From: CAYJHC01 sp964369465 | GTDB lineage: Bacteria; Bacillota; Clostridia; Peptostreptococcales; Anaerovoracaceae | Direction: 5' to 3' | Length of the DNA: 17,441 nucleotides | NCBI GenBank assembly: GCA_964369465.1 | Contig: CAYJEX010000027.1 | Span: 1 to 17,441, forward strand | Shown: piece by piece, positions 1-8,104 of the stretch | Layout of the letters: every line of letters starts with the position of its first letter | How positions within the stretch are numbered: the first letter of the stretch is position 1 | Notes under the pieces: generated by a model | What the model was told of the DNA's origin: nothing | What the model saw: only the letters and a program-made list of their open reading frames with translations | Database searches by the model: none | Position numbers and translations under genes: made by a program

Positions 1-76
1 TTGTCTATGCCATGTTTTTCTTTGCACCAATAAAGTATAAGGCAGAAAGAACTAAACATTTGGGCAAACATTATTT

Positions 77-1312
77 CTACGATATAACTCTATTAACAAA
101 ACTCAACATCTGCAATACAGCACTTGTCCTAATTGCATCTCTACCTGTATTTATTAATCTATGTTTGTGTGTATATATCTTATTATTATACGAAATTGCC
201 ATAAATACAGTCCCTACAGGTTTTTCCTCTGTTCCTCCATCTGGGCCTGCAATGCCTGTAATTGAAATGCATATATCTGAATTTGTTTTCTTGTGTAACC
301 CTTCTGCCATTTCCTTTGCACATTCTTCACTTACTGCTCCATATATCTCTATCGTTTCATGCAAAACACCTAGTTCTTTTATTTTCGATTCATTACTATA
401 AGTTACAATCCCTCTGTCAAACACTTTCGAAGAACCTGGTACATCTGTAATTGCAGAAGCAAATTTGCCACCTGTGCATGATTCCGCGCATGATATTACT
501 ATATTTTTTTCTATCATTTTTTTGACAATTACTGTTTTTAGTTCTTCGTCTTCTAAGCTATATATATATTGTCCTATTCTTTCTTTTATTTTAAATATTG
601 CTGCATCTACTTCTTCTACTGCCTTTTGCATAGTTTCCATTTTTGCTGCAACTCTAAGGCTACATTCGCCTGTTTTTGCATATGTTGCTATAGTGGCATT
701 CGCTGTTTCGTCTTCTATTAGATCAACAATTTCAGTTTCTAGTGCAGATTCCCCAATTCCTATTGTTCTAATAATCTTGTAATGCATTACATTTCCACTT
801 TTCTTTTCTAAAATTGGTTTTAGTCCAGTTTGAAACATATGTGTCATCTCTCTTGGAGGACCTGGAAGTGCTACTACTATTTTTCCATCTTTTTCTATAG
901 CAAATCCCGGCGCTGTTCCTCTTTCATTTTTAAACACAAAGCTATCTTTTGGAACAAAACATTGTTTTTCATTATTTTTTGTCATAGGCCGATTTAATTT
1001 TTTAAAAAAATCTTTCATATTCGAAAGTAATTCTTCATTTAAAATCAATTCAACATCCATAACTTCACATATAATTTCCTTTGTAAGATCATCTTGTGTT
1101 GGCCCAAGACCTCCTGTTGTAATTATCAAATCACAGTCTTTCATTGCCAAATTAATTGTTTCTTTCAACCTGTTAGGATTATCACCTACCGTATAATGGT
1201 ACATCACATCCACATTCAAGTCTTGAAGCTCTCTTGATATATAGGCCGCGTTAGAATTTATTGTCTGTCCAAATAGCAGTTCAGTCCCTACTGCGATAAT
1301 ACTTGCTTTCAT
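77..1312 (-). CDS. cinA: CinA-family protein: nicotinamide-nucleotide amidase / competence-damage protein
   Basis: Cytosolic two-domain protein of about 411 aa, the usual CinA length. The N-terminal part is the MoaB/MogA-like domain (COG1058 type) with the motif TTGGLGPTQDD at about residues 65-75. The C-terminal part is the PncC-type amidase domain with AESCTGG at about 276-282, holding the expected nucleophilic Ser, and a later ITGIAGPDGGT loop. The family deamidates NMN to nicotinate mononucleotide in pyridine-nucleotide recycling, and some members also have ADP-ribose pyrophosphatase activity. An in-frame ATG at 1327 exists, but it has no Shine-Dalgarno sequence. The ATG at 1312 is preceded by AAAGGA at suitable spacing and gives the canonical MKASIIAVGTELL start, so I prefer it. 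It is the last gene of the minus-strand block and has its own likely promoter at 1349-1357. Family call is very sure; start is likely. Confidence 0.96.
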   Translation of the reverse strand: MKASIIAVGTELLFGQTINSNAAYISRELQDLNVDVMYHYTVGDNPNRLKETINLAMKDCDLIITTGGLGPTQDDLTKEIICEVMDVELILNEELLSNMKDFFKKLNRPMTKNNEKQCFVPKDSFVFKNERGTAPGFAIEKDGKIVVALPGPPREMTHMFQTGLKPILEKKSGNVMHYKIIRTIGIGESALETEIVDLIEDETANATIATYAKTGECSLRVAAKMETMQKAVEEVDAAIFKIKERIGQYIYSLEDEELKTVIVKKMIEKNIVISCAESCTGGKFASAITDVPGSSKVFDRGIVTYSNESKIKELGVLHETIEIYGAVSEECAKEMAEGLHKKTNSDICISITGIAGPDGGTEEKPVGTVFMAISYNNKIYTHKHRLINTGRDAIRTSAVLQMLSFVNRVIS

Positions 1313-1348
1313 TGGCTTTCCTTTCATTATATAGATTATATTATTAAA

Positions 1349-1357
1349 ATTATATCA
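1349..1357 (-). promoter_or_regulatory. Extended -10 promoter of cinA
   Basis: Read on the minus strand this is TGATATAAT, a perfect extended -10 box (TGnTATAAT). It lies 36 bp upstream of the preferred cinA ATG. No good -35 is present at 16-18 bp spacing (the best is TTTCAA), which fits an extended -10 promoter. The same nonamer occurs upstream of uppP. Assignment is by consensus only. Confidence 0.5.
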
Positions 1358-1365
1358 TGTTTGAA

Positions 1366-1383
1366 GCTTTCTTGAAAGAAAGC
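1366..1383. promoter_or_regulatory. 18-bp dyad over the cinA -35 region
   Basis: Perfect 7-bp inverted repeat GCTTTCT / AGAAAGC around a TGAA centre. It lies at roughly -25 to -42 of the cinA start point predicted from the extended -10 box. The position would suit an operator. It does not match the Gram-positive LexA box GAACNNNNGTTC. It could instead be a second hairpin at the 3' end of the protease transcript, but no T-run follows it on the minus strand. Confidence 0.3.
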
Positions 1384-1407
1384 ATGCAATTCCAAAAATA
1401 CAAAATT

Positions 1408-1452
1408 AAAAAAAAAAGACCACATACAACTTTTCGCATCTGTAGTCTTTTT
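1408..1452 (-). terminator. Rho-independent terminator after the M6 protease gene
   Basis: On the minus strand, AAAAAGACTACA pairs with the distal arm ending GTGGTCTTTTT (12 bp including one G-T pair), with three more pairs after one mismatch and a loop around CGAAAAG. A run of ten Ts follows. It begins about 20 bp after the protease stop codon and separates that gene from cinA. Confidence 0.8.
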
Positions 1453-1471
1453 ATATTCTAATTGCAATACG

Positions 1472-4400
1472 CTATATCAAAGTTACTCCTGACAAAGGAA
1501 TATATCCTGTTTTTCCTTTCCATGTAACTTTGTACCAGTCAGTCCCTTCCATATCATATATGCCATGCACTATAACGTTTTCCCCCGCTCTAATTATTCC
1601 AATGGCATTGAAGTTATATCCAACTCCCGCTCTTATGTATTGATTCTTATTTGCTTTTGCAATTTCGGTTGGTTCAAAAGCATTATACGCCCACTTTGCG
1701 TCACCTAAGGAAATGAAACCTGTTATTCCATTCCATGTAACTCTGCCCCAATTTACACCTTCCACTTCATAGCTTCTATCTATCAACACTGTTTCGCCTG
1801 GGTTTATTGTTCCTAAACTTGTGTAATTATAGCCTATTCCTGACCTTAATTCTTGTAACTTTGTAGCTTCTGCGTATCTATCTGGCGAATAATCATAATA
1901 TACTAATCTTAGGTTTGCTAACGATAAATAGCCTGTTTTTCCATTCCATGTAACTTTGCACCAATTAGTTCCTTCTACTTCATAACTACCATGAATAGTC
2001 AATTTATCGCCAGTTCTTACAATTCCAAGATTCTTAAAATTGTATCCAACCCCTGCCTTTAAATATTGATTCTTTTTAGCTTCCGCAGTTCTATCTGGTT
2101 CATAGTCATTATAGATTAGTTTTGCATCTCCCAAAGATATATATCCTGTTATACCATTCCAAGTTACTCTGCCCCAATTTACACCTTCCACTTCATAGCT
2201 TCTATCTATCAACACTGTTTCGCCTGGGTTTATTGTTCCTAAACTTGTGTAATTATAGCCTATTCCTGACCTTAATTCTTGTAACTTTGTAGCTTCTGCG
2301 TATCTATCTGGCGAATAATCATAATATACTAATCTTAGGTTTGCTAACGATAAATAGCCTGTTTTTCCATTCCATGTAACTTTGCACCAATTAGTTCCTT
2401 CTACTTCATAACTACCATGAATAGTCAATTTATCGCCAGTTCTTACAATTCCAAGATTCTTAAAATTGTATCCAACCCCTGCCTTTAAATATTGATTCTT
2501 TTTTGCTTCTGCGGTTCTATCTGGTTCATAATCATTGTAAATCAACTCTATAAATTCAGAATCCACATATCCAATATTGCCATTATATCCAACTTTAAAC
2601 CAATTCCACCCTACTGTTGAATATGTTCCATATATCGTGATTTTTTCACCACTTTTTATTGTATCTATAGTAGCAAAACTATTTCCAATACCTTTTTTCA
2701 ATTCAATATCTTGTGTTGGATTTCCTTCTCTATCTGGAGAATAATCAAAATAAATGTTTTTTACATATTTGGAAGTCAAGTATCCTTTTTTGCCATTCCA
2801 TGTTACATAATACCAATAATACCCATCGGCTTTATAAGCTCCATGTATTGTTATCTCTTCGCCCGTTCTAACTATTGCAAGATTTTCGTTATCATAGCCT
2901 AAATCGCTTTTTAGATATTGATTTCGTGTTGCCTCTGCATATCTGTCAGGTTCAAAATCAATGTATGGAACTTCTTTATCAGTAAGAACCTCATATGAAA
3001 AGGAAGCTTCTTTACCCGCCACTAAAATTTTACATGTTCTTTTACCTGGCGTAGTAGTATCAAAACCTACAAGTTCATATTCATTCTTGGTAAGTACTTT
3101 TTCTGTTCCATCCTCATAATATGCTGTTACTTCTAGTCCACTATAATCTATTTCATCTCCTACATTATATACAGTTTTAGTTATAGGTTTAGTGATTTTA
3201 ATATCTGTCAATTTATTAGCATGTATCTTCGATTTTACTGCTATTTGATCATTCCCATTTACCTCCTTAACATAAGTAAGATATATTTTATCATTTGAAG
3301 ATGTTAGGTTTAATTTCTCAGACTTAATAGTTTCTGCATTATGTCCTTCTTTTATCCACTTCCCTAAAGCATCGTAATATCTGTAAACTGTTGTTGTTCC
3401 ATCTTCTTCTCCGCCATTTGTAACGCTCAAACAATATAAGTTTCCTTGAGTCACAGCTAATTTAGGTTCAAAAGAACTTATTCCAACAGGTTCTCCCTCT
3501 TTCCATACGCTACCATCATATGTAAAAATTCTAGATGTTGTATCACCGCAGAGTATATACAATTTATCATTGTATGCTTTTACATCAAAACTATTTGCTA
3601 CAATGTGACCGTCAGATCCTGTATTTGTTGTTATTTCAGCAAAAGTATTGGAAGCCGCATTAAGTTTATATATATCTATAACATCTCCACTACTTCTAAT
3701 CAGTGTATAGATTTCATTATTATATGCCACAACTTCTGGTTGCCCAAATGTATACTGGCTTCCCACTTTATATTGGCCTATTTCTATTTCGTTTACGCTT
3801 CCCCCATCTTCCACCAAACTTGTAAGCACGGCATTATCTTTGCCTGATACTGTTTCTGCGTATGCAATATATACTTTATCCCCCAGAACTTCTATTCCGA
3901 AGCTTCCCCCTGTTGCTTTACTATGTAAAGTTTTTTTCAGCTCCCATTCTTTAGTCGTATTATTATATTTTCTGATTTGAATGTCTGCATTGTAATCTTT
4001 ATCATAAGCTACATTTGCAAAATATAGAGAGCCGTTCCATTCAAATAGTTCCATTGTTGTTGCACTATCTCCACTTGCAGAAAACTCTCCATGACTATAA
4101 TCCCAACTTGTTCCATTAAAGCTACTTAATTTATATTTGTTATTTCCAAATGTCATTACATATTGAGTTTCACCTATATTTATGGAAGTTACACCTTTTG
4201 ATGTTCCTTCAACATTTGAGTTGTTATAATTTTCATCTTTCCATAAATCGAAACTTTCTTCTTTTGGTATAGTTACATTAAGAGAAATAGTATCTCCCGC
4301 CGCTGATCCCACGTTAGAAATAACGATACCAGAATTAGTTCCGTCAGAATAAGTAAGAGCACCATCTTCAATCCCATCGTTTAGATCAGCACTACCAATA

Positions 4401-5551
4401 GAAGTTCTTCCGCTTTCTAATGATAAGTTTGCCTTCATTAAATTTTGATTTGTCTGAAGCTCATCCCAAGGTCTAAATATGTATATTCCAAATTCACCTT
4501 TATCATTAGATAGATCTTCAACCCTAGTATCTACTCTATATACTATTACACCAGAATCTGGTATTCCAGTATCAATTCCTTTCGGATCAGAAGTTTTTTT
4601 TCTATACTCAACAACAAATACTTCATAGTCATTTAGCGGCGATTTGAACATATACGCTTGATTTCCATGTTGGTTTTCTGCAGTATCAATGACAAATGTC
4701 TTGTTTTCCGCAGAAGTTATCGTTTCAATGTCTATCCACCCAGTATAGTGGTCTCTTAAAATAGCCAATGGGTATTGGGGGTTGTGTGTCGCCATTCCCA
4801 TTATTCCCCATTCACCTACGGGCCGTCCATTCAGCGGATTATGTACTTCTCCTTTGGTATATAGATCGGGATAATTTAGTCCATGCAAATACTCATGTGC
4901 AATTAAAGATACTCCTGACGCAAGCAATCCAACAAGCCTATCTGTATTTAATACTGTTACCTCACTTATTTCTGAGGTTCCTAGTTTTCTTGAGCCTGTA
5001 TAGTTATGCTGATGTGGCCACACGGTTTCAATCCTATTTCCATCATCATCATATGCATCCCCTTGCATCACTATTGTGAAATTATCAATTCTACCATTGC
5101 CATTAACATCATAGTTTTGAGGATTTTCATTCAAAATATCTGCAACCTCGTCAACTATATAAACAGTTTTGTTTTCTACTCCAAAAAGAGAGTCCCTTGT
5201 TCTATCGAGTTTCATTGAGGTCAAAATAATTTCTCCATCAACTTCAGTTTGTTGTGGAAAAATATTTTTTATTTTAATTTGCCCATACGAAATCTTCTCC
5301 ATATATTCCTTGAAGGAAATTCCATATTCTCCATTTTCTCCGCCAGTATTAAATTTCCCATCTATTTCCTTGTAAAACTCTGGGGTTTCAGTATTTGGAG
5401 TTTGGTCACTAAAATGAACAAATACAACAACATTTTCTCTTTCCAAACTACTTGCCACTATTGTATCTTTAGGAAATGCTAATAGCGTAGATAGTAAAAG
5501 TGCAATTGTGAAAATTGCGATTATTTTTATATTTATACTTCTATGATTCAA
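1472..5551 (-). CDS. Secreted M6-type (immune inhibitor A-like) metalloprotease with beta-propeller-like, Ig-like and seven SH3-like domains
   Basis: Predicted exported zinc protease of 1359 aa. Residues 1-33 form a signal peptide: basic start, hydrophobic core IIAIFTIALLLSTLLAF, likely cleavage after IVASS. The catalytic domain (about 38-430) has HEYLHGLNYPD at 219-229, the HExxH zinc site of M6 peptidases, then WGIMG (about 248-252) as a Met-turn-like segment. DVNGNGRID (148-156) resembles a calcium-binding loop seen in this family. Residues 440-775 carry repeated aromatic strands suggestive of a beta-propeller (fold not certain). Residues 781-856 resemble a bacterial Ig-like (Big_3 type) domain. 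Residues about 861-1359 are seven SH3-like repeats of 71 aa, probably cell-wall binding. The start is TTG behind AAGGAG at 11 nt spacing; the upstream ATG is out of frame and closes at once. No other in-frame start would keep the signal peptide. The gene has its own terminator and interrupts pgsA-cinA. Confidence 0.9.
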   Translation of the reverse strand: MNHRSINIKIIAIFTIALLLSTLLAFPKDTIVASSLERENVVVFVHFSDQTPNTETPEFYKEIDGKFNTGGENGEYGISFKEYMEKISYGQIKIKNIFPQQTEVDGEIILTSMKLDRTRDSLFGVENKTVYIVDEVADILNENPQNYDVNGNGRIDNFTIVMQGDAYDDDGNRIETVWPHQHNYTGSRKLGTSEISEVTVLNTDRLVGLLASGVSLIAHEYLHGLNYPDLYTKGEVHNPLNGRPVGEWGIMGMATHNPQYPLAILRDHYTGWIDIETITSAENKTFVIDTAENQHGNQAYMFKSPLNDYEVFVVEYRKKTSDPKGIDTGIPDSGVIVYRVDTRVEDLSNDKGEFGIYIFRPWDELQTNQNLMKANLSLESGRTSIGSADLNDGIEDGALTYSDGTNSGIVISNVGSAAGDTISLNVTIPKEESFDLWKDENYNNSNVEGTSKGVTSINIGETQYVMTFGNNKYKLSSFNGTSWDYSHGEFSASGDSATTMELFEWNGSLYFANVAYDKDYNADIQIRKYNNTTKEWELKKTLHSKATGGSFGIEVLGDKVYIAYAETVSGKDNAVLTSLVEDGGSVNEIEIGQYKVGSQYTFGQPEVVAYNNEIYTLIRSSGDVIDIYKLNAASNTFAEITTNTGSDGHIVANSFDVKAYNDKLYILCGDTTSRIFTYDGSVWKEGEPVGISSFEPKLAVTQGNLYCLSVTNGGEEDGTTTVYRYYDALGKWIKEGHNAETIKSEKLNLTSSNDKIYLTYVKEVNGNDQIAVKSKIHANKLTDIKITKPITKTVYNVGDEIDYSGLEVTAYYEDGTEKVLTKNEYELVGFDTTTPGKRTCKILVAGKEASFSYEVLTDKEVPYIDFEPDRYAEATRNQYLKSDLGYDNENLAIVRTGEEITIHGAYKADGYYWYYVTWNGKKGYLTSKYVKNIYFDYSPDREGNPTQDIELKKGIGNSFATIDTIKSGEKITIYGTYSTVGWNWFKVGYNGNIGYVDSEFIELIYNDYEPDRTAEAKKNQYLKAGVGYNFKNLGIVRTGDKLTIHGSYEVEGTNWCKVTWNGKTGYLSLANLRLVYYDYSPDRYAEATKLQELRSGIGYNYTSLGTINPGETVLIDRSYEVEGVNWGRVTWNGITGYISLGDAKLIYNDYEPDRTAEAKKNQYLKAGVGYNFKNLGIVRTGDKLTIHGSYEVEGTNWCKVTWNGKTGYLSLANLRLVYYDYSPDRYAEATKLQELRSGIGYNYTSLGTINPGETVLIDRSYEVEGVNWGRVTWNGITGFISLGDAKWAYNAFEPTEIAKANKNQYIRAGVGYNFNAIGIIRAGENVIVHGIYDMEGTDWYKVTWKGKTGYIPLSGVTLI
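1691..2116 (-). repeat. 426-bp internal repeat, copy 2 (SH3-like repeats 5-6)
   Basis: Encodes SH3-like repeats 5 and 6 of the M6 protease. Bases 1740-2077 are identical by eye to 2166-2503 at an offset of 426 bp, so 338 bp are perfect. The homology continues with scattered differences on both sides. The offset equals two 71-aa repeats, so the reading frame is kept. Confidence 0.9.
2117..2542 (-). repeat. 426-bp internal repeat, copy 1 (SH3-like repeats 3-4)
   Basis: Encodes SH3-like repeats 3 and 4. Repeat 3 and repeat 5 are identical in protein. Repeat 4 differs from repeat 6 only at TGY/TGF and at the last residue. Repeats 1, 2 and 7 are clearly diverged in both protein and DNA, which marks this two-repeat block as a recent duplication or conversion. 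Confidence 0.9.
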
Positions 5552-5798
5552 TTTCTTTTTTTCTCCTTATATTTTTCCATAAATATCACTAACTATTTTT
5601 ATTGTTCAAATCAAAAGTATGTTATATTCCAAATGCCTACAATTATTATTCCCTTAAATCATTGTTTTATTCACACAAAATGTCATTAAATATATAGTAT
5701 TATTTTCTCTTAAACAATCATTCGCACAATTCCTATCAAAGTGATGGCATTTATAAACATCGAAACTGCTATGTTTTTATTTTTAAGTTAAGATACAC

Positions 5799-6329
5799 TT
5801 AATTTTTAAAAACTTTTACGTTCTTAATTATATATTCAGCTCCTGATATTATAGTCATTCCTACGGCTGCCCACATTACAATTTGGTCTACCGGCACCGT
5901 TGTAAACATGCTAAATGGCCAATTTTCCAAGAGCAGAAGCGGAATAGCCACCATTTGAAGTACTGTTTTTATTTTTCCTGTCATTCCCGCTGCAATAACG
6001 ATTCCTTGTGCTGCTGCTACTGCTCTAAATCCTGAAATCAGAAATTCTCTTCCAAGGATAACTATAACCATCCAACCCGCTACAACTCCTAGTTCCACCA
6101 TGCAAACAAGTGCCGCCATAACTAAAAGCTTATCTGCTAACGGATCCATTATTTTGCCAAAGTTAGATACCAATTTCCATTTCCTAGCCAAGTATCCATC
6201 GAGAGCATCTGTTGCTGCCGCTACAATGAAAATAACTGTTGCCCAAACATTGTATCCAAGTAGATATACAATAATAAATATAGGTATAAGGACTATCCTT
6301 GCCATTGTCAGTTGATTTGGTATATTCAT
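5799..6329 (-). CDS. pgsA: CDP-diacylglycerol--glycerol-3-phosphate 3-phosphatidyltransferase
   Basis: Integral membrane enzyme of 176 aa. It makes phosphatidylglycerol-phosphate from CDP-diacylglycerol and glycerol 3-phosphate, the committed step to phosphatidylglycerol and cardiolipin. The CDP-alcohol phosphotransferase motif is complete: D41-xx-D44-G45-xx-A48-R49-x8-G58-xxx-D62-xxx-D66. Several hydrophobic helices follow, and the length is normal. The N-terminus MNIPNQLTMARI is canonical, so the ATG at 6329 is the real start. That ATG has no Shine-Dalgarno sequence of its own. The strong AAGGAG at 6371-6376 serves an 11-codon ORF whose stop overlaps the pgsA start as ATGA, suggesting translational coupling. 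It lies downstream of rimO with a 94-bp gap. Confidence 0.97.
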   Translation of the reverse strand: MNIPNQLTMARIVLIPIFIIVYLLGYNVWATVIFIVAAATDALDGYLARKWKLVSNFGKIMDPLADKLLVMAALVCMVELGVVAGWMVIVILGREFLISGFRAVAAAQGIVIAAGMTGKIKTVLQMVAIPLLLLENWPFSMFTTVPVDQIVMWAAVGMTIISGAEYIIKNVKVFKN

Positions 6330-6361
6330 AATTTTTTGTTTGATATGTCTGTCACCAACAT
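6326..6361 (-). CDS. 11-codon leader ORF overlapping the pgsA start (putative)
   Basis: ATG at 6361-6359 encodes MLVTDISNKKL and stops with TGA at 6328-6326, sharing ATGA with the pgsA start. A consensus AAGGAG (minus strand of 6371-6376) lies 9 nt before its ATG, the best ribosome binding site in the rimO-pgsA gap. The pgsA frame cannot be extended to this ATG: it is out of frame, and the pgsA frame upstream holds an in-frame TGA and no start codon. The peptide resembles nothing I know. Its likely role, if any, is delivering ribosomes to pgsA. Translation is inferred. Confidence 0.45.
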   Translation of the reverse strand: MLVTDISNKKL

Positions 6362-6366
6362 ATCAA
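6340..6366 (-). promoter_or_regulatory. Hairpin in the pgsA leader
   Basis: Perfect 9-bp inverted repeat TTGATATGT / ACATATCAA around a 9-nt loop. In the minus-strand mRNA the 5' arm contains the AUG of the leader ORF and begins 4 nt after its AAGGAG. The 3' arm ends 10 nt before the pgsA AUG. No T-run follows on either strand, so it is not a terminator. It could modulate entry into the leader ORF. Confidence 0.5.
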
Positions 6367-6423
6367 TATTCTCCTTCTTAATTAATTCCACTGTTATACT
6401 TATTTTAAACTGTAGGTTATTCG

Positions 6424-7809
6424 TTATAAAGCTGTTCCTACAATATCGTAATCAAATGCATCATTTATTTTCACCTTGATTATTTCACCAAAATTCAGTT
6501 TTCTATCAGATTTAATGATTACTTCATTATCTATTTCGGGAGCATCAAATTGCGTTCTTCCAATATATGTGAAAGGTTCTTCATCTTCTTCTTCGATAAT
6601 TACGTTTATTATTTTTCCTACTTTTAACTGATTAGATTCTCTCGAAATATCTATTTGTAAATTCATTATTGAATTCTTTCTCGCATCTTTGATTTCTTCG
6701 TCTAATTGATCCTTCAACTTTGCTGCTACTGTTCCCTCTTCAAGCGAGTATGAAAAAACACCCAATCTCTCAAATTTTTCGTTCGAGACGAATTCATATA
6801 ATTCTTCAAAATCTTCTTCACTTTCTCCGGGAAATCCAACTATAAAAGTAGTTCTAATATGTATTCCTTCAACTTTTTCTCGAAGCCTATTCAGTGTATT
6901 TTTAATTGTTTCGGTTGAGGATTTTCTTTTCATACTCTTTAGAATTGGATTTGATATATGTTGTAATGGCATGTCAATGTATTTGCATATTTTTTCTTCT
7001 TCAGCAATTACATCAATTAGTTCTTCTGTAATCTTGTCTTCATAACAATACATCAAACGAATCCATTCAATTCCATCTACAGAACATAGTTCTTTAAGTA
7101 GTTTTGCAAGGGAATAATTTATTTCTTCGAAATCATTTCCATAATTTGTTGTATCTTGTCCAATTATGATTAATTCTTTAACTCCTTGAGATGCCATATA
7201 TTTTGCTTCATCTAAAATATCGTATGGATTTCTGCTTCTATATCTCCCTCTAATAATAGGGATTATACAATACGTACAATTATTCTCGCATCCTTCAGAT
7301 ATTTTGATTGTTCTACTCCACGGCTTATCATTTGTTGCTCGAGTCTTCCATATTTGTTCGCTCTTACATTCATCAAAGCTATTAGATATAAATATATCAT
7401 TTTCATTTGAGTATGATTTCCCCAATTTCACTCTATTATTATCATTTCTATTTTGATCAATTTGTCCGTTTGTAAATTCTTTTTCCGTAATAATTCGCAA
7501 CAATTCTTTATAATCATTTACTCCTGCGATTATATCTATTTCTGGAATTTCTTCGTATAAATCTTCTACATATCTTTGAGATAAGCACCCCGTTACAATA
7601 AGTTTTTTCCCATATTGAACCATTTCAAAAATTTTATCAATAGATTCAATTTTTGCATCATTAATAAATCCACATGTATTGATTATGATACAGTCCGCCT
7701 CTTCAGGAGAAAGTGCTAATTTAGAGCCTGACGCTACAAGCATGCCTAAAAACATTTCACTATCCACATGGTTTTTCGGACACCCCATAGTTTCTATGTA
7801 AATTTTCAT
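6424..7809 (-). CDS. rimO: Ribosomal protein uS12 methylthiotransferase RimO
   Basis: Cytosolic radical-SAM enzyme of 461 aa that methylthiolates the conserved Asp of ribosomal protein S12. The N-terminal MTTase domain has the three cysteines for the auxiliary [4Fe-4S] cluster at C10, C46 and C75. The radical-SAM motif C174-xxx-C178-xx-C181 lies in SEGCENNCTYC. A TRAM-like domain occupies the last 70 or so residues. The start MKIYIETMGCPKNHVDSE is typical of RimO and argues against MiaB. A low-complexity Asn/Asp-rich linker at about 113-160 makes it slightly longer than usual. The ATG has GAGG at 8 nt spacing. The ribosome binding site and start lie at the edge of the 198-bp repeat array, and the sequence GTGAGGATGAAAT there closely resembles the repeat-internal GTGCGGACGAAAT. 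Confidence 0.97.
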   Translation of the reverse strand: MKIYIETMGCPKNHVDSEMFLGMLVASGSKLALSPEEADCIIINTCGFINDAKIESIDKIFEMVQYGKKLIVTGCLSQRYVEDLYEEIPEIDIIAGVNDYKELLRIITEKEFTNGQIDQNRNDNNRVKLGKSYSNENDIFISNSFDECKSEQIWKTRATNDKPWSRTIKISEGCENNCTYCIIPIIRGRYRSRNPYDILDEAKYMASQGVKELIIIGQDTTNYGNDFEEINYSLAKLLKELCSVDGIEWIRLMYCYEDKITEELIDVIAEEEKICKYIDMPLQHISNPILKSMKRKSSTETIKNTLNRLREKVEGIHIRTTFIVGFPGESEEDFEELYEFVSNEKFERLGVFSYSLEEGTVAAKLKDQLDEEIKDARKNSIMNLQIDISRESNQLKVGKIINVIIEEEDEEPFTYIGRTQFDAPEIDNEVIIKSDRKLNFGEIIKVKINDAFDYDIVGTAL

Positions 7810-7909
7810 TATTTCATCCTCACAGCCACCACTAATACTATTTTGAACATTACTTATTATTTCATCTCCTCTTCCAACTTGGCTTCCTATTTATCCAACT
7901 ATCAGAGCA

Positions 7910-8063
7910 ATGAAATAATCTTTTTAAATAGTTCAAAATAGTTGCTTTAACAGGTGGCGCTAGGACAAATTTTGAGGCAACAATGAGCAAGTCTGCCGTT
8001 GCCGATGAATTTCGTCCGCACAGCCACCACTAATACTATTTTGAACATCACTTATTATTTCAT
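7910..8063 (-). repeat. 154-bp nested imperfect palindrome, full copy near rimO
   Basis: On the minus strand the arms pair in nested blocks: ATGAAATAAT/ATTATTTCAT (10 bp, terminal), GTTCAAAATAGT/ACTATTTTGAAC (12 bp), GGTGGC/GCCACC, GGAC/GTCC, AAATT/AATTT and GGCAAC/GTTGCC, closing on a 16-nt loop. About 43 base pairs lie in one axis, separated by small internal loops. This shape resembles a MITE or a large structured intergenic RNA. I do not recognise a named family. Confidence 0.8.
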
Positions 8064-8104
8064 CTCCTCTTCCAACTTGGCTTCCTATTTATCCAACTAT
8101 CAGA

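Noticed and set aside
1..76. Start of recA or another gene downstream of cinA
   Set aside because: recA is expected here by synteny, but a minus-strand ATG at 71-69 has no ribosome binding site and its 23 codons show no RecA similarity. Nothing can be supported.
5710..5760. Short hydrophobic minus-strand frame MFINAITLIGIVRMIV between pgsA and the protease
   Set aside because: It looks like a membrane helix or a gene remnant, but it has no Shine-Dalgarno sequence and only 16 codons, with a stop a few codons upstream of the ATG. Chance is more likely. The rest of 5552-5798 holds no clear promoter or terminator.
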